From Leguminivora glycinivorella (lineage: Eukaryota; Arthropoda; Insecta; Lepidoptera; Tortricidae): a stretch of 64,000 nucleotides of DNA. Every line of letters begins with the position of its first letter. Position 1 is the stretch's first letter. The notes below the pieces were generated by a model, which saw only the letters and a program-made list of their open reading frames with translations, did not search any database and was not told the DNA's origin. Below, piece by piece: positions 24,364 through 34,194 of the stretch. The position numbers and the translations under genes were made by a program. The stretch is taken from assembly GCF_023078275.1 (NCBI RefSeq), contig NC_062988.1, forward strand, positions 2,931,501 to 2,995,500. The letters run 5' to 3'.

Positions 24364-24425
24364 CTTTGCCTTTGGCTAGTCTGTGGTCAAGAGTAAGCCC
24401 ATTTATAATTAAAAAAAAAAAAAAT
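24364..24425 (+). repeat. Retroposon 3'-tail-like repeat, copy 3, with poly(A)
   Basis: Only the 3' portion (TTGCCTTTGGCTAGTCTGTG to GCCCATTTATAATT) remains, followed by an A run at 24411-24424. This is 5' truncation typical of LINE-driven copies; compare 5396 and 11530. Confidence 0.7.
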
Positions 24426-24769
24426 TCCTTTATAAGTAGTATTTTTATGGGTTATGATTTTGACTGCTGCAATATTGAATGGACGCAAAATAAGTATTTA
24501 GGTGATCGAACGTAATATTAGTGGCAGCTGGATTATTTTTTGATCCATGACCAATATTGCCTACACTTACGTAGTTAGGTATCAGAATAGGCCTCTCGCA
24601 AACTTCCTCTCAACCCGGCTCAAGTATTAACCCCCTAACTGCTCAACTATTTGCCTGCTGATGACTCCTTGTGTCGCAGTTACGGGTTAACTTTGGAAAG
24701 TTTTACTTGCAGCGCCTGTATATTGGATACAAGATTTAGGGTGCAGATTTGCGTTTAATGTATATGGGT

Positions 24770-24904
24770 AGGTACATAACGTAGTAAATTAAGGCCGGCA
24801 ACGCACCTCCAACACTTCTGGTGTTTCGGGTGTCCATGGGCGGCAGTGATCGCTTACCATCAGGCGACCTGTCTGCTCGTTTGCCTCCTATCCTATAAAA
24901 AAAA
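24770..24904 (+). repeat. Retroposon-like repeat ending CCTCCTATCCTATAAAAAA
   Basis: It contains GCCGGCAACGCACCTCCAAC, GGTGTCCATGGGCGGC, GATCGCTTACCATCAGGCGA and TGCTCGTTTGCCTCCTATCC before an A run. Related sequences on the minus strand lie at 25887-26045 and 62975-63062, with more distant relatives at 31885 and 55008. It is widespread in Lepidoptera, as I recall. Confidence 0.7.
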
Positions 24905-25019
24905 TTAGTTATATACATTTTCAAGAAGTATGTTTATAGAGAGAGAGTTTACCTCGCAATTAGTTTATTCGCAATTAGTTTTTTCGCGGATATAAACGAG
25001 CAAATGTATTATATAAATA

Positions 25020-25268
25020 TAAATATTATAGGACATTCTTACACAGATTGACTGAGTCCCTCGGTAAGTTCATTAAGGCTTGTGTTGCAGGTACTCAGAC
25101 AACGATAAATATAATATACAAATACTTAGGTATATACATAGAAAACATCCATGACTGAGGAACAAATATCTGTGCTCATCACAGAAATAAATGCCCTTAC
25201 CGGGATTCGAACCCGGGACCGCGGCGTAGCAGGCAGGGTCACTACGCGCTGGGCCAGACCGGTCGTCG
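25020..25268 (-). mobile_element. tRNA-derived SINE, second family, copy 1
   Basis: Read on the minus strand, the head (25268 downward) has an A-box-like GTCTGGCCCAGCG and a B box GGTTCGAATCCCGG. It continues with GGGCATTTATTTCTGTGATG, GATGTTTTCTATGTATATAC and an AT-rich microsatellite-like tail. Copies in the same orientation lie at 44505, 61497 and 62211. The tail is TATA/ATAAA-rich and not pure poly(A), unlike the SINE at 16345. Confidence 0.85.
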
Positions 25269-25398
25269 AAATACTTATGTCACATGACTACTGCTTCTAT
25301 AAATTATTTTCGTATAACCGACATATATTTGTATGACCGCAGTAGCTATCTCATGATGCGATAGTATGTCACCGCGACATACGTCACACGTCTTTTTT

Positions 25399-25886
25399 TT
25401 AGGGTTCCGTAGTCAACTAGGAACCCTTATAGTTTCGCCATGTCTGTCCGTCCGTCCGTCCGCGGATAATCTCAGTAACCGTTAGCACTAGAAAGCTGAA
25501 ATTTGGTACCAATATGTATATCAATCACGCCGACAAAGTGCAAAAATAAAAAATGGAAAAAAATGTTTTATTAGGGTACCCCCCCTACATGTAAAGTGGA
25601 GGCTGATATTTTTTTTCATTCCAAAGATCGATGTTTCCTAAGATCGTTTTTTGATAATATTAATATTTTCGGAAATAATTGCTTCTAAAGGAAAAAAAAG
25701 TGCGTCCCCCCCCTCTAACTTTTGAACCATATGTTTAAAAAATATGAAAAAAATCATAAAAGTAGAACTTTATAAAGACTTTCTAGGAAAATTGTTTTGA
25801 ACTTGATAGGTTCAGTAGTTTTTGAGAAAAATACGGAAAACTACGGAACCCTACACTGAGCGTGGCCCGACACGCTCTTGGCCGGT
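25399..25886 (+). repeat. AGGGTTCCGT...CTTGGCCGGTTTT interspersed repeat
   Basis: It starts AGGGTTCCGTAGTCAACTAG, has TGTCCGTCCGTCC repeats and ends ACACGCTCTTGGCCGGTTTT. The end words are shared with the longer repeats at 27572 (inverted), 53880 and 60040, although the interiors differ. This suggests a family with conserved ends. Confidence 0.7.
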
Positions 25887-26045
25887 TTTTAGTTTATGAC
25901 ATAGGCAGCAAACGAGCAGACAAGCCGCCTGATGAGACACAGTCATCACCACCCATGGACATAAGCAACATCAGTCATCACTTATGCGTTGCCGACCTTT
26001 GAGAACCCTAAATACCTGCTTCTTGAAGAACCCCATGTCAACGAG
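25887..26045 (-). repeat. Retroposon-like repeat (relative of 24770-24904), minus strand
   Basis: It contains GGCAGCAAACGAGCAGACAA and CCCATGGACATAAGCAACAT, the diverged reverse complement of the 24770 repeat, ending near GTTGCCGACC. It directly abuts the preceding AGGGTTCCG repeat. Confidence 0.6.
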
Positions 26046-26085
26046 CACGGGAAAGTCTTTCACAATTGTATTTATGACATACTAG

Positions 26086-26315
26086 CTTTTGCTCGCGGCT
26101 TCGCTCGCGTTAAATTCGAAAACTGCGGAATGCTCCATACAAACTTCTACCCCCCACTTTAGGGAAGTAGGGAATTAAAAAGAGACAAAAAGTAGCCTAT
26201 GTCACTCTCCATCCCTTCAACTATCTCCACTTAAAAAATCACGACAATTCGTTGCTCCGTTTTGCCGTGAAGGACGGACAAACAAACAGACACACACACT
26301 TTCCCATTTATAATG
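26086..26315 (+). repeat. Interspersed repeat, CCCGCGGCTTCGCTCG type
   Basis: This is the fullest copy here. It has CTAGCTTTTGCTCGCGGCTT, AACTGCGGAATGCTCCATAC, CATCCCTTCAACTATCTCC and ACTTTCCCATTTATAATGG. Compare 5497, 9706 and 34195. Confidence 0.75.
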
Positions 26316-27571
26316 GAAAATGGATATATGGGATGTCTATCTCGCGGCGACATAATCTCGCGCCAACAATGTGCTGTAAAGCGGATTTACCTTTTGCTAA
26401 CAACGCGTTGTGCTTAACCTTCGCCTTTTATGAATAGGAATAATCACTGCCTGTCATGATTCGATCTCACCTGCCGCACATTCTAAAAAAATATATGACA
26501 TAAAACCATACGCCTGTAAACAGCGTAAAATCCAATTTTGACGTACCCTTTGTAGGCGCGTTTTTTCGTCACTTATCGCGGATTAAATTTTCACCTTCAG
26601 CTAACTGAAAAAATCCATTACTTCCGCCAGATGTCGCCGGGATCAAATGTCGCGACACCAGTGCCGTGGAGAAGCCTTTATTCTGTATTATTTTTAATAC
26701 TTCTTGCTTTAATAAACTTACAGACTTGATTAAATTTTCAGATTATGCGCTTGAGTTTATTTGATGTAAGGGACTATTTTTGTAAATCATTTTGTATAGA
26801 TTGTTTGACTAGCTTCTAGCTACGAGTTTTGCTGCTTAAATTGTCTTAAATTATATGGTAGGTTTAAAAAACCATTTATTTTATAAGTAAATATTTATTG
26901 AATGGACAAAACACAAGTGCATCAGAACATTGATGTGCACGTATCAGCTTTAAGCTGCCTGTGAATAAACAAACAGTAATAAATAATAATAATAAATGAT
27001 ATCGAACGAGTACCTAACAGTGTTTGTTAAAGAAAAAAATTACTTATTATTTTCTAAATTTTCATTTGTTACAAAATTGTATGTGGTTGTTTAATACTTT
27101 AGATTGCTGAGTAAGTACTTACTTTTACATAACATTATATGTATCATCTCGCAATAAAACATGCATGATGATGTTTGTCTCTATGAGTGTTAGTAGCCCG
27201 CTGAAAGAAAAGTATTCAGTATTCAGTCAGTCAATACTTAAAAAAAAAAAAAATCCGCCGTGTCCTCGGCTCCCCTGTGCGCAGAACACAAGTTTTTCCG
27301 CGACAGACAGGCATTAATCAACGTCCATCACAGCCATTGTCTTGTATTAGCCAATCACGGTTTTGAGGCCGAAGATGTTCAGCTCTCGATATTAAGATAG
27401 GTATAACTTGACTCGTGATATCTAGCTAGTATGTATTTCTAGTAATACCTATGATAACAACTACCTTATTGAATTGACTGACATATGAGTCATGACCCCC
27501 ACGGCTCAAGATCCGAGCAAGTCAGCAAGAAACTAGTTGTGATTACGAAGTTTTTTTACTACAAATGATTT
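26316..27571. other. No gene recognised
   Basis: AT-rich sequence with an A run at 27239-27253 and a somewhat GC-richer piece (27255-27380) after it. No exon could be supported. Confidence 0.35.
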
Positions 27572-28456
27572 AAAAAAAACCGGCCAAGTGCGAGTAGGAC
27601 TCGCCCACCGAGGGTTCTGTACAAACTTTCTTTCAAACTACCTAGTAAAAATAATCTCATATTTTCATATAACTCTATTGACTTGACTAGAAGACAAAAG
27701 TATAGGCACTAATGAGTATTATTGTGTATAGCGCCATCTCCCGGTCAATTTGCTAACTAATTTGCGCGACCTGGTTTTTCAGGGATAATTCTTTATAATG
27801 TTAACCGATTTAAACAGTTTTTACTTTATTGGACAGAAGATGGTTTACGTAACGTCTCGTATTAATTTGAAGTACGATATGCATCCGCAAGGGTGGGTAA
27901 ATTGAAAGTAAAAATCTGAAAAGTTTTTTGTGAATTAAAAAAAAAGTATTCAAAATACATACACGATTATATTTTTCCTGTAATATTTAGCATAAAACCA
28001 ATGTTTACTAAAATTTTCATAATTTTTCGTTGGTAAACTTCGGAGATAAGGGGGGGAACGGTATTTTTTTTTACATTTTCCTTCAAAATTCATTTTCTTT
28101 CCACAACAAAAAAATTATAAAAAATAGCTTATTTACGTTCAATTTGAGCTCTTTCCAACGATACCCCACTTGACCTTGTAACTTGAAATTTACAGTTTGC
28201 CCCCTTTCATTTTGGCCATTTTCTACAATTAAAATTAATAAAAAAAATTATACTTTCTATTTGTAGAGGTTTACAATGTTCACAACTATTCCAAATTTCA
28301 AGTTGATAGCATTAGTAGTTCTCGAGATATTTAGGAATGTGACAGACGGACAGACAGACGGACAGAGTCGCACCATAAGGGTTCCTGTTGTACCTTTTTG
28401 GTACGGAACCCTAATAAGGGTTCCTGTTGTACCTTTTTGGTACGGAACCCTAAAAA
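27572..28456 (-). repeat. Full-length AACCGGCC...AGGGTTCC repeat, inverse of the copy at 60040
   Basis: It runs from AACCGGCCAAGTGCGAGT to a terminal TACGGAACCCTAAAAA. It is the reverse complement of 60040-60885 almost throughout, about 850 bp, including a poly-A/T core near 28060 and CAGACGGACAGACAGACGGA. At 28395-28452 a 38-bp unit (AAGGGTTCCTGTTGTACC, then TTTTTGGTACGGAACCCTAA) is duplicated in tandem, and each unit is itself a small hairpin. There is no transposase or RT. Confidence 0.8.
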
Positions 28457-28689
28457 GTACAGTGTGAAACGTTCACGACAACAGACATATTAAAAGAAAT
28501 AAGTGCATATCTCTATTACTCGTAGCTATGTTCTAAAAGAAAATAATAAAGTTTTTAGAACTATTACGAAAACTTTAAAGACCTTGAAGGTCATTGTTGT
28601 AAAACAAAATCGATTTCGTTCGATAGAAACAATAAATAATTACTTTCTAATTTTTAAAGTGCTTTACAGTGACATAGCTGTCTATTGGT
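28457..28689. other. Short AT-rich spacer
   Basis: Nothing recognised. The following retrotransposon's coding similarity begins around 28690-28718. Confidence 0.3.
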
Positions 28690-28717
28690 AAACCTTATGT
28701 CGTTGCGTCAAGCCAGA

Positions 28718-28856
28718 CGATGTTGCACAAGCACTTGGCTCTTTCAATAGCAGTTCTGCTGCGGGCTTAGACGGCATTCGCCCTTTACATCTAAAGTAAC
28801 TCACTTCCTGCACTGCTGGCGACAACGGGCCGCGTTTACTAGAGTGCCTGACTAAA
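28718..28856 (+). pseudogene. Upstream part of the RT ORF, broken by a stop codon
   Basis: In the same frame as the following ORF, this segment encodes a DDVAQALGSF...AGLDGIRPLHLK stretch. That matches the part of RT that precedes the catalytic motifs (A-G-x-D-G-I/L-R-P). A TAA at 28797-28799 interrupts it, and the frame then resumes with LTSC...LLECLTK into the next feature. Coding similarity fades at about 28690, so the element is also 5'-truncated. Confidence 0.75.
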
Positions 28857-30884
28857 TTGTGCAACTTCCAACTTAGCGGGCAAGTGAACCCGGAAGTTTG
28901 CCCTTACATCTATGGAGCATCTTTATGTGCCCTCTCTAAAAAGGATGGAGGTGTAAGGCCAATTGCGATTGGATGCGTATTTCGCCGTTTAACCGCTAAG
29001 CTTGGATGCCGTGCCGTGCGCGACGAAATGGCTTCATTCTTACAACCGCACCAACTTGGGTTCGGTACTAAACTAGGTTGTGAGGCAGCTATCCACGCCA
29101 CCAGAGCGTTCACGCTTGATCCGAGCAACGCAGACTGCGTGGTTGTTAAACTCGACATAAAAAATGCCTTCAACTCGTTAGAGCGTGACACGTTATTATT
29201 AGAAGTTAAAAATAAAATCCCAACACTTTATCCGCTTCTTCATCAAGCATATTCCTCCCATTCCAAATTATTTTTTAATGAATCTCTGATACTTTCCCAG
29301 GTTGGTGCACAGCAGGGAGATCCGCTTGGCCCCCTTATCTTCAGCTTAGCCATCCAAAATGCCATTAAAACACTTCAATCGCCCTTAAACGTATGGTACC
29401 TAGACGATGGCACGCTTGGCGGCAAGCCGGAAGAAGTTCGTAAAGACCTACTCGAGCTTCTTCCTCTCTTAAATGAACTTGGTCTCGAGATCAACTCAAG
29501 CAAATGCGAGTTTTATGCCTGCAGCGCAAATTCCCGGTCGTCATTTCAATTATTCAGTGCCATACTTCCCGGAATTAAGGAGCTATCCACCAATAACTTC
29601 AATCTGCTTGGAAGCCCTATTTTTCCGGAAGCCGTCCCAGAAGCGTTCAGAGTAAGAGAAGAATTACTAATTAAAGCTAAAGAAAGACTTAAAAACCTTT
29701 CAGCACATGATGCCCTTACTCTGCTACGATTCTGCTTTGCTGTTCCCAAATTAACATACTTTCTCCGTACCGTACCTACCTGGCTACATCCTCAACATGT
29801 TGACTCCTTCGACCGCACATTAAAAGAAACTGCAGAATGTCTCCTTAACGTATTTCTGAATCTGGACCAATGGGACCTGGCATCCTTACCTATTCGGAAT
29901 GGTGGCCTAGGCCTACGCCGCGCTCGGGATGTGAGCCTTCCAGCCTTCTTATCGTCGGCGGCTGGGGTTTTAGACCTTGTCTCTAAAATATTACCCTTAA
30001 AAGGAGACAAGGCTAAACCCTATGCCTCTGACGCACAGTCGACCTGGACGGCTCTCAATCCGAGTGCGACTGTACCCGAAAAGCCATCCCGCCAACGTTG
30101 TTGGGATGCGGCAGGCGTTAAACGAACGTTCGACTCCCTGTTGCAGAACGCGGTCGGAGTGGACAGAGCCAGACTCAATGCAGCCTCGAGACCCGAAACC
30201 GGTGCTTGGCTGCACGCCCTCCCATCTCCAAGCCTTGGTACCCTACTCGACAACGACTCACTGCGGGTGGCCGTTGCTCTACGCCTGGGCTGCGATGTAT
30301 GCCAACCACATTCATGCATCTGCGGCTCCATGGTAGAGAGCAATGGCCATCACGCATTGAGTTGTTGTCGATGTGCCGGTAGATTCCCACGACACCACGC
30401 CTTGAACGATATCATCCGTCGGGCCCTGATATCCGCAAACATCCCCTCGACGCTGGAACCGCCAGGCCTCAGCCGATTGGATGGCAAAAGGCCCGACGGC
30501 TTGACGCTGGTGCCGTGGGAAAAAGGCAAATGCTTACTCTGGGACGCGACGTGTGTAAGCACTTTTGCCCCCTCGCACCTCGCACGTACCAACAGGACGG
30601 CGGGCGCAGCCGCCGAGTTAGCAGCCCTACAAAAGCGGCAAAAGTACTCGGCGCTCACCAACTACCTGTTCGTCCCGGTAGCTGTAGAGACGTCCGGTTG
30701 CTGGTGCGCGGAGGCAAAAGTCTTCCTCCGTGAATTGGGGCGCCGCTTACGGGAAAGAGGCCTAGACCCGCGCTCAGGGTCATTCCTTTTGCAGAGGCTG
30801 TCCATTGCCATTCAACGCGGTAACGCGGCGAGTGTAATGGGCACCTTTGCACCAGGGGTTGCGCGGGGAGGCCTCTTCCAGTAG
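28857..30884 (+). CDS. Non-LTR retrotransposon RT with C-terminal zinc knuckle and PD-(D/E)XK-like nuclease
   Basis: A 675-codon open frame that begins at TTG only because of the upstream TAA, so the true protein starts further 5'. Residues 1-220 are reverse transcriptase: LSKKDGGVRPIAIG near 27, LDIKNAFNSL (Asp100), QQGDPLGPLIF (152-162) and the catalytic YLDD (181-184) in WYLDDGTLGG. The middle is a thumb/linker. The C-terminus has CICG (487-490) with His499 and Cys503, a CCHC-like knuckle, then EPPG (534-537), RPDG (545-548) and LWDAT (561-565). That spacing fits the PD..D core of the restriction-like endonuclease in R2/NeSL-type elements. No apurinic-type endonuclease is visible. The 3' half is strikingly GC-rich against AT-rich flanks. 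The RT call is secure; the nuclease and clade are inferred. Confidence 0.85.
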   Translation: MCNFQLSGQVNPEVCPYIYGASLCALSKKDGGVRPIAIGCVFRRLTAKLGCRAVRDEMASFLQPHQLGFGTKLGCEAAIHATRAFTLDPSNADCVVVKLDIKNAFNSLERDTLLLEVKNKIPTLYPLLHQAYSSHSKLFFNESLILSQVGAQQGDPLGPLIFSLAIQNAIKTLQSPLNVWYLDDGTLGGKPEEVRKDLLELLPLLNELGLEINSSKCEFYACSANSRSSFQLFSAILPGIKELSTNNFNLLGSPIFPEAVPEAFRVREELLIKAKERLKNLSAHDALTLLRFCFAVPKLTYFLRTVPTWLHPQHVDSFDRTLKETAECLLNVFLNLDQWDLASLPIRNGGLGLRRARDVSLPAFLSSAAGVLDLVSKILPLKGDKAKPYASDAQSTWTALNPSATVPEKPSRQRCWDAAGVKRTFDSLLQNAVGVDRARLNAASRPETGAWLHALPSPSLGTLLDNDSLRVAVALRLGCDVCQPHSCICGSMVESNGHHALSCCRCAGRFPRHHALNDIIRRALISANIPSTLEPPGLSRLDGKRPDGLTLVPWEKGKCLLWDATCVSTFAPSHLARTNRTAGAAAELAALQKRQKYSALTNYLFVPVAVETSGCWCAEAKVFLRELGRRLRERGLDPRSGSFLLQRLSIAIQRGNAASVMGTFAPGVARGGLFQ

Positions 30885-31029
30885 GTTTTTTTTTTTTATA
30901 CTCGATGTACGTTTTTTAGTTTTAGAGTTATTTAAGTTTTTAAGTTGATTTAATTTAATTTTATTTGTAAGCTAATTTGTACCCATTTTATAATTATTTT
31001 TAAAACATTATCTATTTAATATTGGCTTC
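30885..31029 (+). other. Putative 3' UTR of the RT element
   Basis: Immediately after the TAG stop comes a run of 12 T, then very AT-rich DNA. The 3' end of the element is not delimited. Confidence 0.4.
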
Positions 31030-31147
31030 TGTTACCGTGATAGTTACTCATAAAATAAAACTATAGAAACGGATTAAAGTGTTCGAAACATCGGGATGAA
31101 TTGTAAATTCATTATACGCGATATAATCCGTTTCCATAGTTTTATTA
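31030..31147. mobile_element. Foldback MITE with CGAAACATCGGGATG core, right arm truncated
   Basis: The left arm has TTACCGTGATAGTTACTCAT and AAACTATAGAAACGGATTA. The loop has AAGTGTTCGAAACATCGGG and ATTCATTATACGCGAT. The right arm TAATCCGTTTCCATAGTTTT stops early. The copy at 35284-35385 keeps the opposite end. Confidence 0.75.
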
Positions 31148-31269
31148 TTTATTTATACTCGAGTTAAAATGCATACAAATGCACGCGAAATCCAGCAAGT
31201 AAATATCTTAACCGTAATCCTGTAAATGCTTTAGACAAATCTTATAAGGCGGCGACGCGGGCGCAGTGG

Positions 31270-31670
31270 AGCGCGCGGCGCGCTGGGGCGGAAAGGGTGC
31301 GGCCTTACTTGTAGCGAGTAGCGGGAATAATGAATATACGAAGATACTATCTTATACAAGAGTATTTAGGACCGTACCTCGTGTAGCAAAGTAGAGAGCG
31401 CTGTGGAGAACGCGTGTTGCTGGGGCGTAAGGGTGGGATCTTGCAGTCGAGTTCAAAAATATGTGTATATTTTTTCACCGTATTGCAACGAGTTAAGGTG
31501 AAGAAATATACACATATTTATGAACTCGACTGTATGTATATGAGGAAAATTATGATCATCACCATAAGACTATATTATTCTTTAGATTCTGAAGATTTTG
31601 TCTTATAAGGCATCGAGCGCGCTGGGGCGGGAAGGGTGGGTCCTTACCAGTAGCGGGTTGCGAAAATAAC
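31270..31670. repeat. Three imperfect copies of a GC-rich word, the middle one near a MITE
   Basis: GCTGGGGCGGAAAGGGTGCG (31283), GCTGGGGCGTAAGGGTGGGA (31420) and GCTGGGGCGGGAAGGGTGGG (31620) begin related blocks. The first and third continue with CCTTAC..GTAGCG. The second is cut after GATCTTG by the hairpin at 31444. Function unknown. Confidence 0.5.
31444..31532. mobile_element. Hairpin MITE with CAGTCGAGTTC ends
   Basis: CAGTCGAGTTCAAAAATATG and its inverse CATATTTATGAACTCGACTG flank a short loop, 89 bp in all. The right flank is TA while the left is TG, so the target duplication is imperfect. The ends recall those at 3844 and 16984. Confidence 0.8.
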
Positions 31671-31884
31671 GCTTAAAATACCAATATAACACTAGGTATG
31701 TCTTATTAGACGTGGGAGCGGGCCGCAACAGAACAAGCTTAGAGCCTTAGCTATTCCAAGTTAATACTGTACCGTTTAGAGTCAAGTTACTGTATTATCT
31801 GCTGACTTAATTATAAATGGCCGTGGAATGCTGCGTGAAAATAGGTGGTCTTACTTGCTTGTATCACACTTGGAACTCGAATAG
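31671..31884. other. No gene recognised
   Basis: Short unassigned stretch. Confidence 0.3.
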
Positions 31885-32000
31885 CGATTTTTTTATACCA
31901 CATCGGTACGTCGGTGGCAAACAGGTATACGGTCCGCCTAATGGAAAGCGGTATATCATCGTACTGTTTTCCTTCACTACGTCGCTCCAGCAAACCAGAC
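31885..32000 (-). repeat. Retroposon-like repeat fragment (TGGCAAACAGG type)
   Basis: GGTACGTCGGTGGCAAACAG and ACGGTCCGCCTAATGGAAAG match 55008-55150, which reads GGTGGCAAACAGGCATACGG and CCGCCTGATGGAAAGCGGTC. It lies after a T run, consistent with a minus-strand poly(A). Confidence 0.6.
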
Positions 32001-32159
32001 GTCTTCCTGCTACGCTGCGGATCAGGTACGAGCTTTTATCATGTTTTAATCTAGACTAGATTCATAAAGTATTAGTTTAATTAAGTAAATATTTACTCTT
32101 AAACTTCAGCCGACGTTAGTGAACATATACAAAACAAGTATTCTAGGGCTTTTACGAAA

Positions 32160-32290
32160 TATTACACATTTTTATATTAAAGGAAAACTGGAAAAATTTA
32201 CGCTTCCGGCGGGACTTGAACCCGCATCATCTGCAATCAGTGCATTGCTTGCCGGACCTCGCAAATCTTTCCATGCCTTTCCTTATGCCT
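32160..32290 (-). mobile_element. tRNA-related SINE fragment, third family
   Basis: On the minus strand, TGCGGGTTCAAGTCCCGCC is a good B box in a T-arm-like stem, followed by GGAAGCGTAAATTTTTCCAG and an AT-rich tail. The A-box side is degraded (GGTCCGGCAAGCAATG). Confidence 0.6.
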
Positions 32291-32864
32291 TATGTACATA
32301 CGCTTTAGGGTAGCGTATAGCGAGTTAGGGACATCTACCGACGGACTATTATATCTTGTAACGGCACTGGACTCTCAATTTGTATTGAGAATTCGCCAGT
32401 AACAATGTGCTAACCCATACTGAGTATCAAACGTCTGGTAACGAATCTCCACATTTTTATATTAAAAGAAAAAAATACCGAAATATTAGATAGTGAAGTG
32501 GCGCCCCACCCCACCAAGCCGCTGACTTCGGCTCCGTGAATCCGAAAATCGGAATAAATCGCATCTGCCTCGCCGTACAACTTCCCTAATTATTAATGGC
32601 GAATATGCAAAGGCTCTTAATACAATCTGAATGCTATTACGTTTGTATGTATTTAAATATAGGTACTTAGTTTATTTTGGCAGTACGTTCATTCATAAGA
32701 CTAGTGCCTGATATCATCTAAAATATTAAAACGCCGTGAAAAATGGCATTAATTGTATAAAAAAGGTTAGTTACTAGCGCTCCGGTTACTTACCTACTAG
32801 AAGTAAATTTAATTATAATTACATAAATTTTAACCACACCTACTGGTAAACGCTCTCTTTGCTA
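32291..32864. other. No gene recognised
   Basis: Unassigned AT-rich DNA. The piece at 32500-32580 is GC-richer but shows no exon. Confidence 0.35.
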
Positions 32865-33490
32865 TTCGAAAACAGCAAAATTTAATTTTATCCACAAGAG
32901 TGCAAAGTAATTTCATATAAATTTTAAACTGATGTCTTAAGCTGACTGATAGATTTTACCTATAAATAATGATTTTGAATCGTCAAACCGTGGAGCGCCC
33001 ACCCCCCTAAATTACATAGGTACTATTTATAGACACCGTGTGTCTATAGGGCGTTCCACGGGTTAATATATTTTTCCCCTCACTAGCTCGGAAACACGTG
33101 TTTTGTCCTTTAATACCAGCGGGTAAAAACGCATTTTATCCACTAGTGGGTAAAGTAATTTGACCTTGAATAAAGTCAAAATAACTGCTTTAAAATTGAT
33201 AAAAGTAGGTAAATCTAGTAATAAAGACGATTTACCACCTGTGGAACTACTGGAAGCAGTGATAAACGCATTTTTTGCGTTGTAGTTTCCTCGCTATAGT
33301 GAGGGGAAAAGTTTTGTGTTACACTCGGGTGCAAATGTATTTTACTTCTCGTGTGTTAAAAAACTCGCAAGTTCAGGATTCTATTCTCGAATCACTCGCT
33401 TCGCTCGTGGTTCAACTATAGAATCCTTTCACTTGCTCGTTTTTCAATCCCACACTCGGCGTTAAAATACAACTTTGCCCCCTTGTATAA
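32865..33490. repeat. Complex foldback-type repeat (CTCACTAGCTCGGAAA / TAGTGAGGGGAAAAG)
   Basis: It has CCCCTCACTAGCTCGGAAAC and TTTTATCCACTAGTGGGTAA on the left, and CTCGCTATAGTGAGGGGAAA and CCCCCTTGTATAACAAATAA on the right. Inverted relatives lie at 44101-44240, 19876-20082 and 44819-45025. No transposase. Confidence 0.6.
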
Positions 33491-33524
33491 CAAATAACTA
33501 TTATAGTCAGTATTTTGTTCGTGT

Positions 33525-33700
33525 TGGTGTGGTGAAAAAATCTGTGTTTCACTCGGTGGCAAAGTTTGTTTAACCTTCGTGCCTTGATACCCTCACAACG
33601 CTCAAGATTTCACTTTTTAAATCTTTCGCTTGCGCGGGTATCAATATTGGCACGTGCGGTTAAACAAAAACTTTGCCTCCTTGTAAAATTCTACGTATTA
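33525..33700. repeat. Second foldback of the same style
   Basis: TTTCACTCGGTGGCAAAGTT and GTTTAACCTTCGTGCCTTGA on the left are inverted against GGCACGTGCGGTTAAACAAA and AACTTTGCCTCCTTGTAAAA on the right. It parallels the layout of 33290-33490. Confidence 0.6.
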
Positions 33701-33708
33701 GTTCGAAT

Positions 33709-33798
33709 AGTGCTAACACATGACCGTACCGTACCACACATAGTATGTGGGTAACTTTGGTGTGGTACGGTCTTCGTACGGTCATGTGTTGGCACTAT
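33709..33798. repeat. Foldback hairpin
   Basis: TGCTAACACATGACCGTAC is inverted at GTACGGTCATGTGTTGGCA. An inner pair, CCGTACCACAC and GTGTGGTACGG, extends the stem. Confidence 0.75.
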
Positions 33799-33836
33799 AA
33801 CACGTCAACAACGTTCACATACCTATGCTATGTCCT

Positions 33837-34115
33837 ACCAAAGACATATGTAACTCCGTATAGACAGATAAAGTCTAAGAAAAAAACTTACCTCAAAGCC
33901 CTAGAGAAAAAGGTACGGTGGCCTAGATGGTGTTACACCTTTGGGGGACGCTCGGCTAGATGGCGCTAATATTAATATTTGACATTTTAACACATAATCA
34001 AGCTAACAATATGGGCCGAATTGCCAAAATTGAGGTTCAAAAGTTTTAAGCTTGTGTCGAGAGATGACTGTGATTATACATTTTACTTTGACAGTAACTC
34101 TCTATAATACTCGAT
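33837..34115. repeat. 280-bp dispersed repeat, copy 1
   Basis: From ACCAAAGACAT through GTAACTCCGTATAGACAGAT and GGCTAGATGGCGCTAATATT to ATAATACTCGATCC it is closely similar to 41883-42182. It is a non-coding repeat of unknown class. Confidence 0.75.
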
Positions 34116-34194
34116 CCTTTTTGGTCCTACCTACTTATGATTCATACTTACCACTTACTCAAGAAGCAAAGGTGTTTTCCTCATTTAAGTAGGT

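Noticed and set aside
25185..25268. A minus-strand tRNA gene
   Set aside because: The same tRNA-like head recurs at 44.7, 61.7 and 62.4 kb, always joined to one body, so it is a SINE.
29997..30852. Several overlapping frames opposite or alongside the RT ORF
   Set aside because: GC-rich coding sequence has few stops in other frames. None shows a motif, and the RT frame carries all conserved residues.
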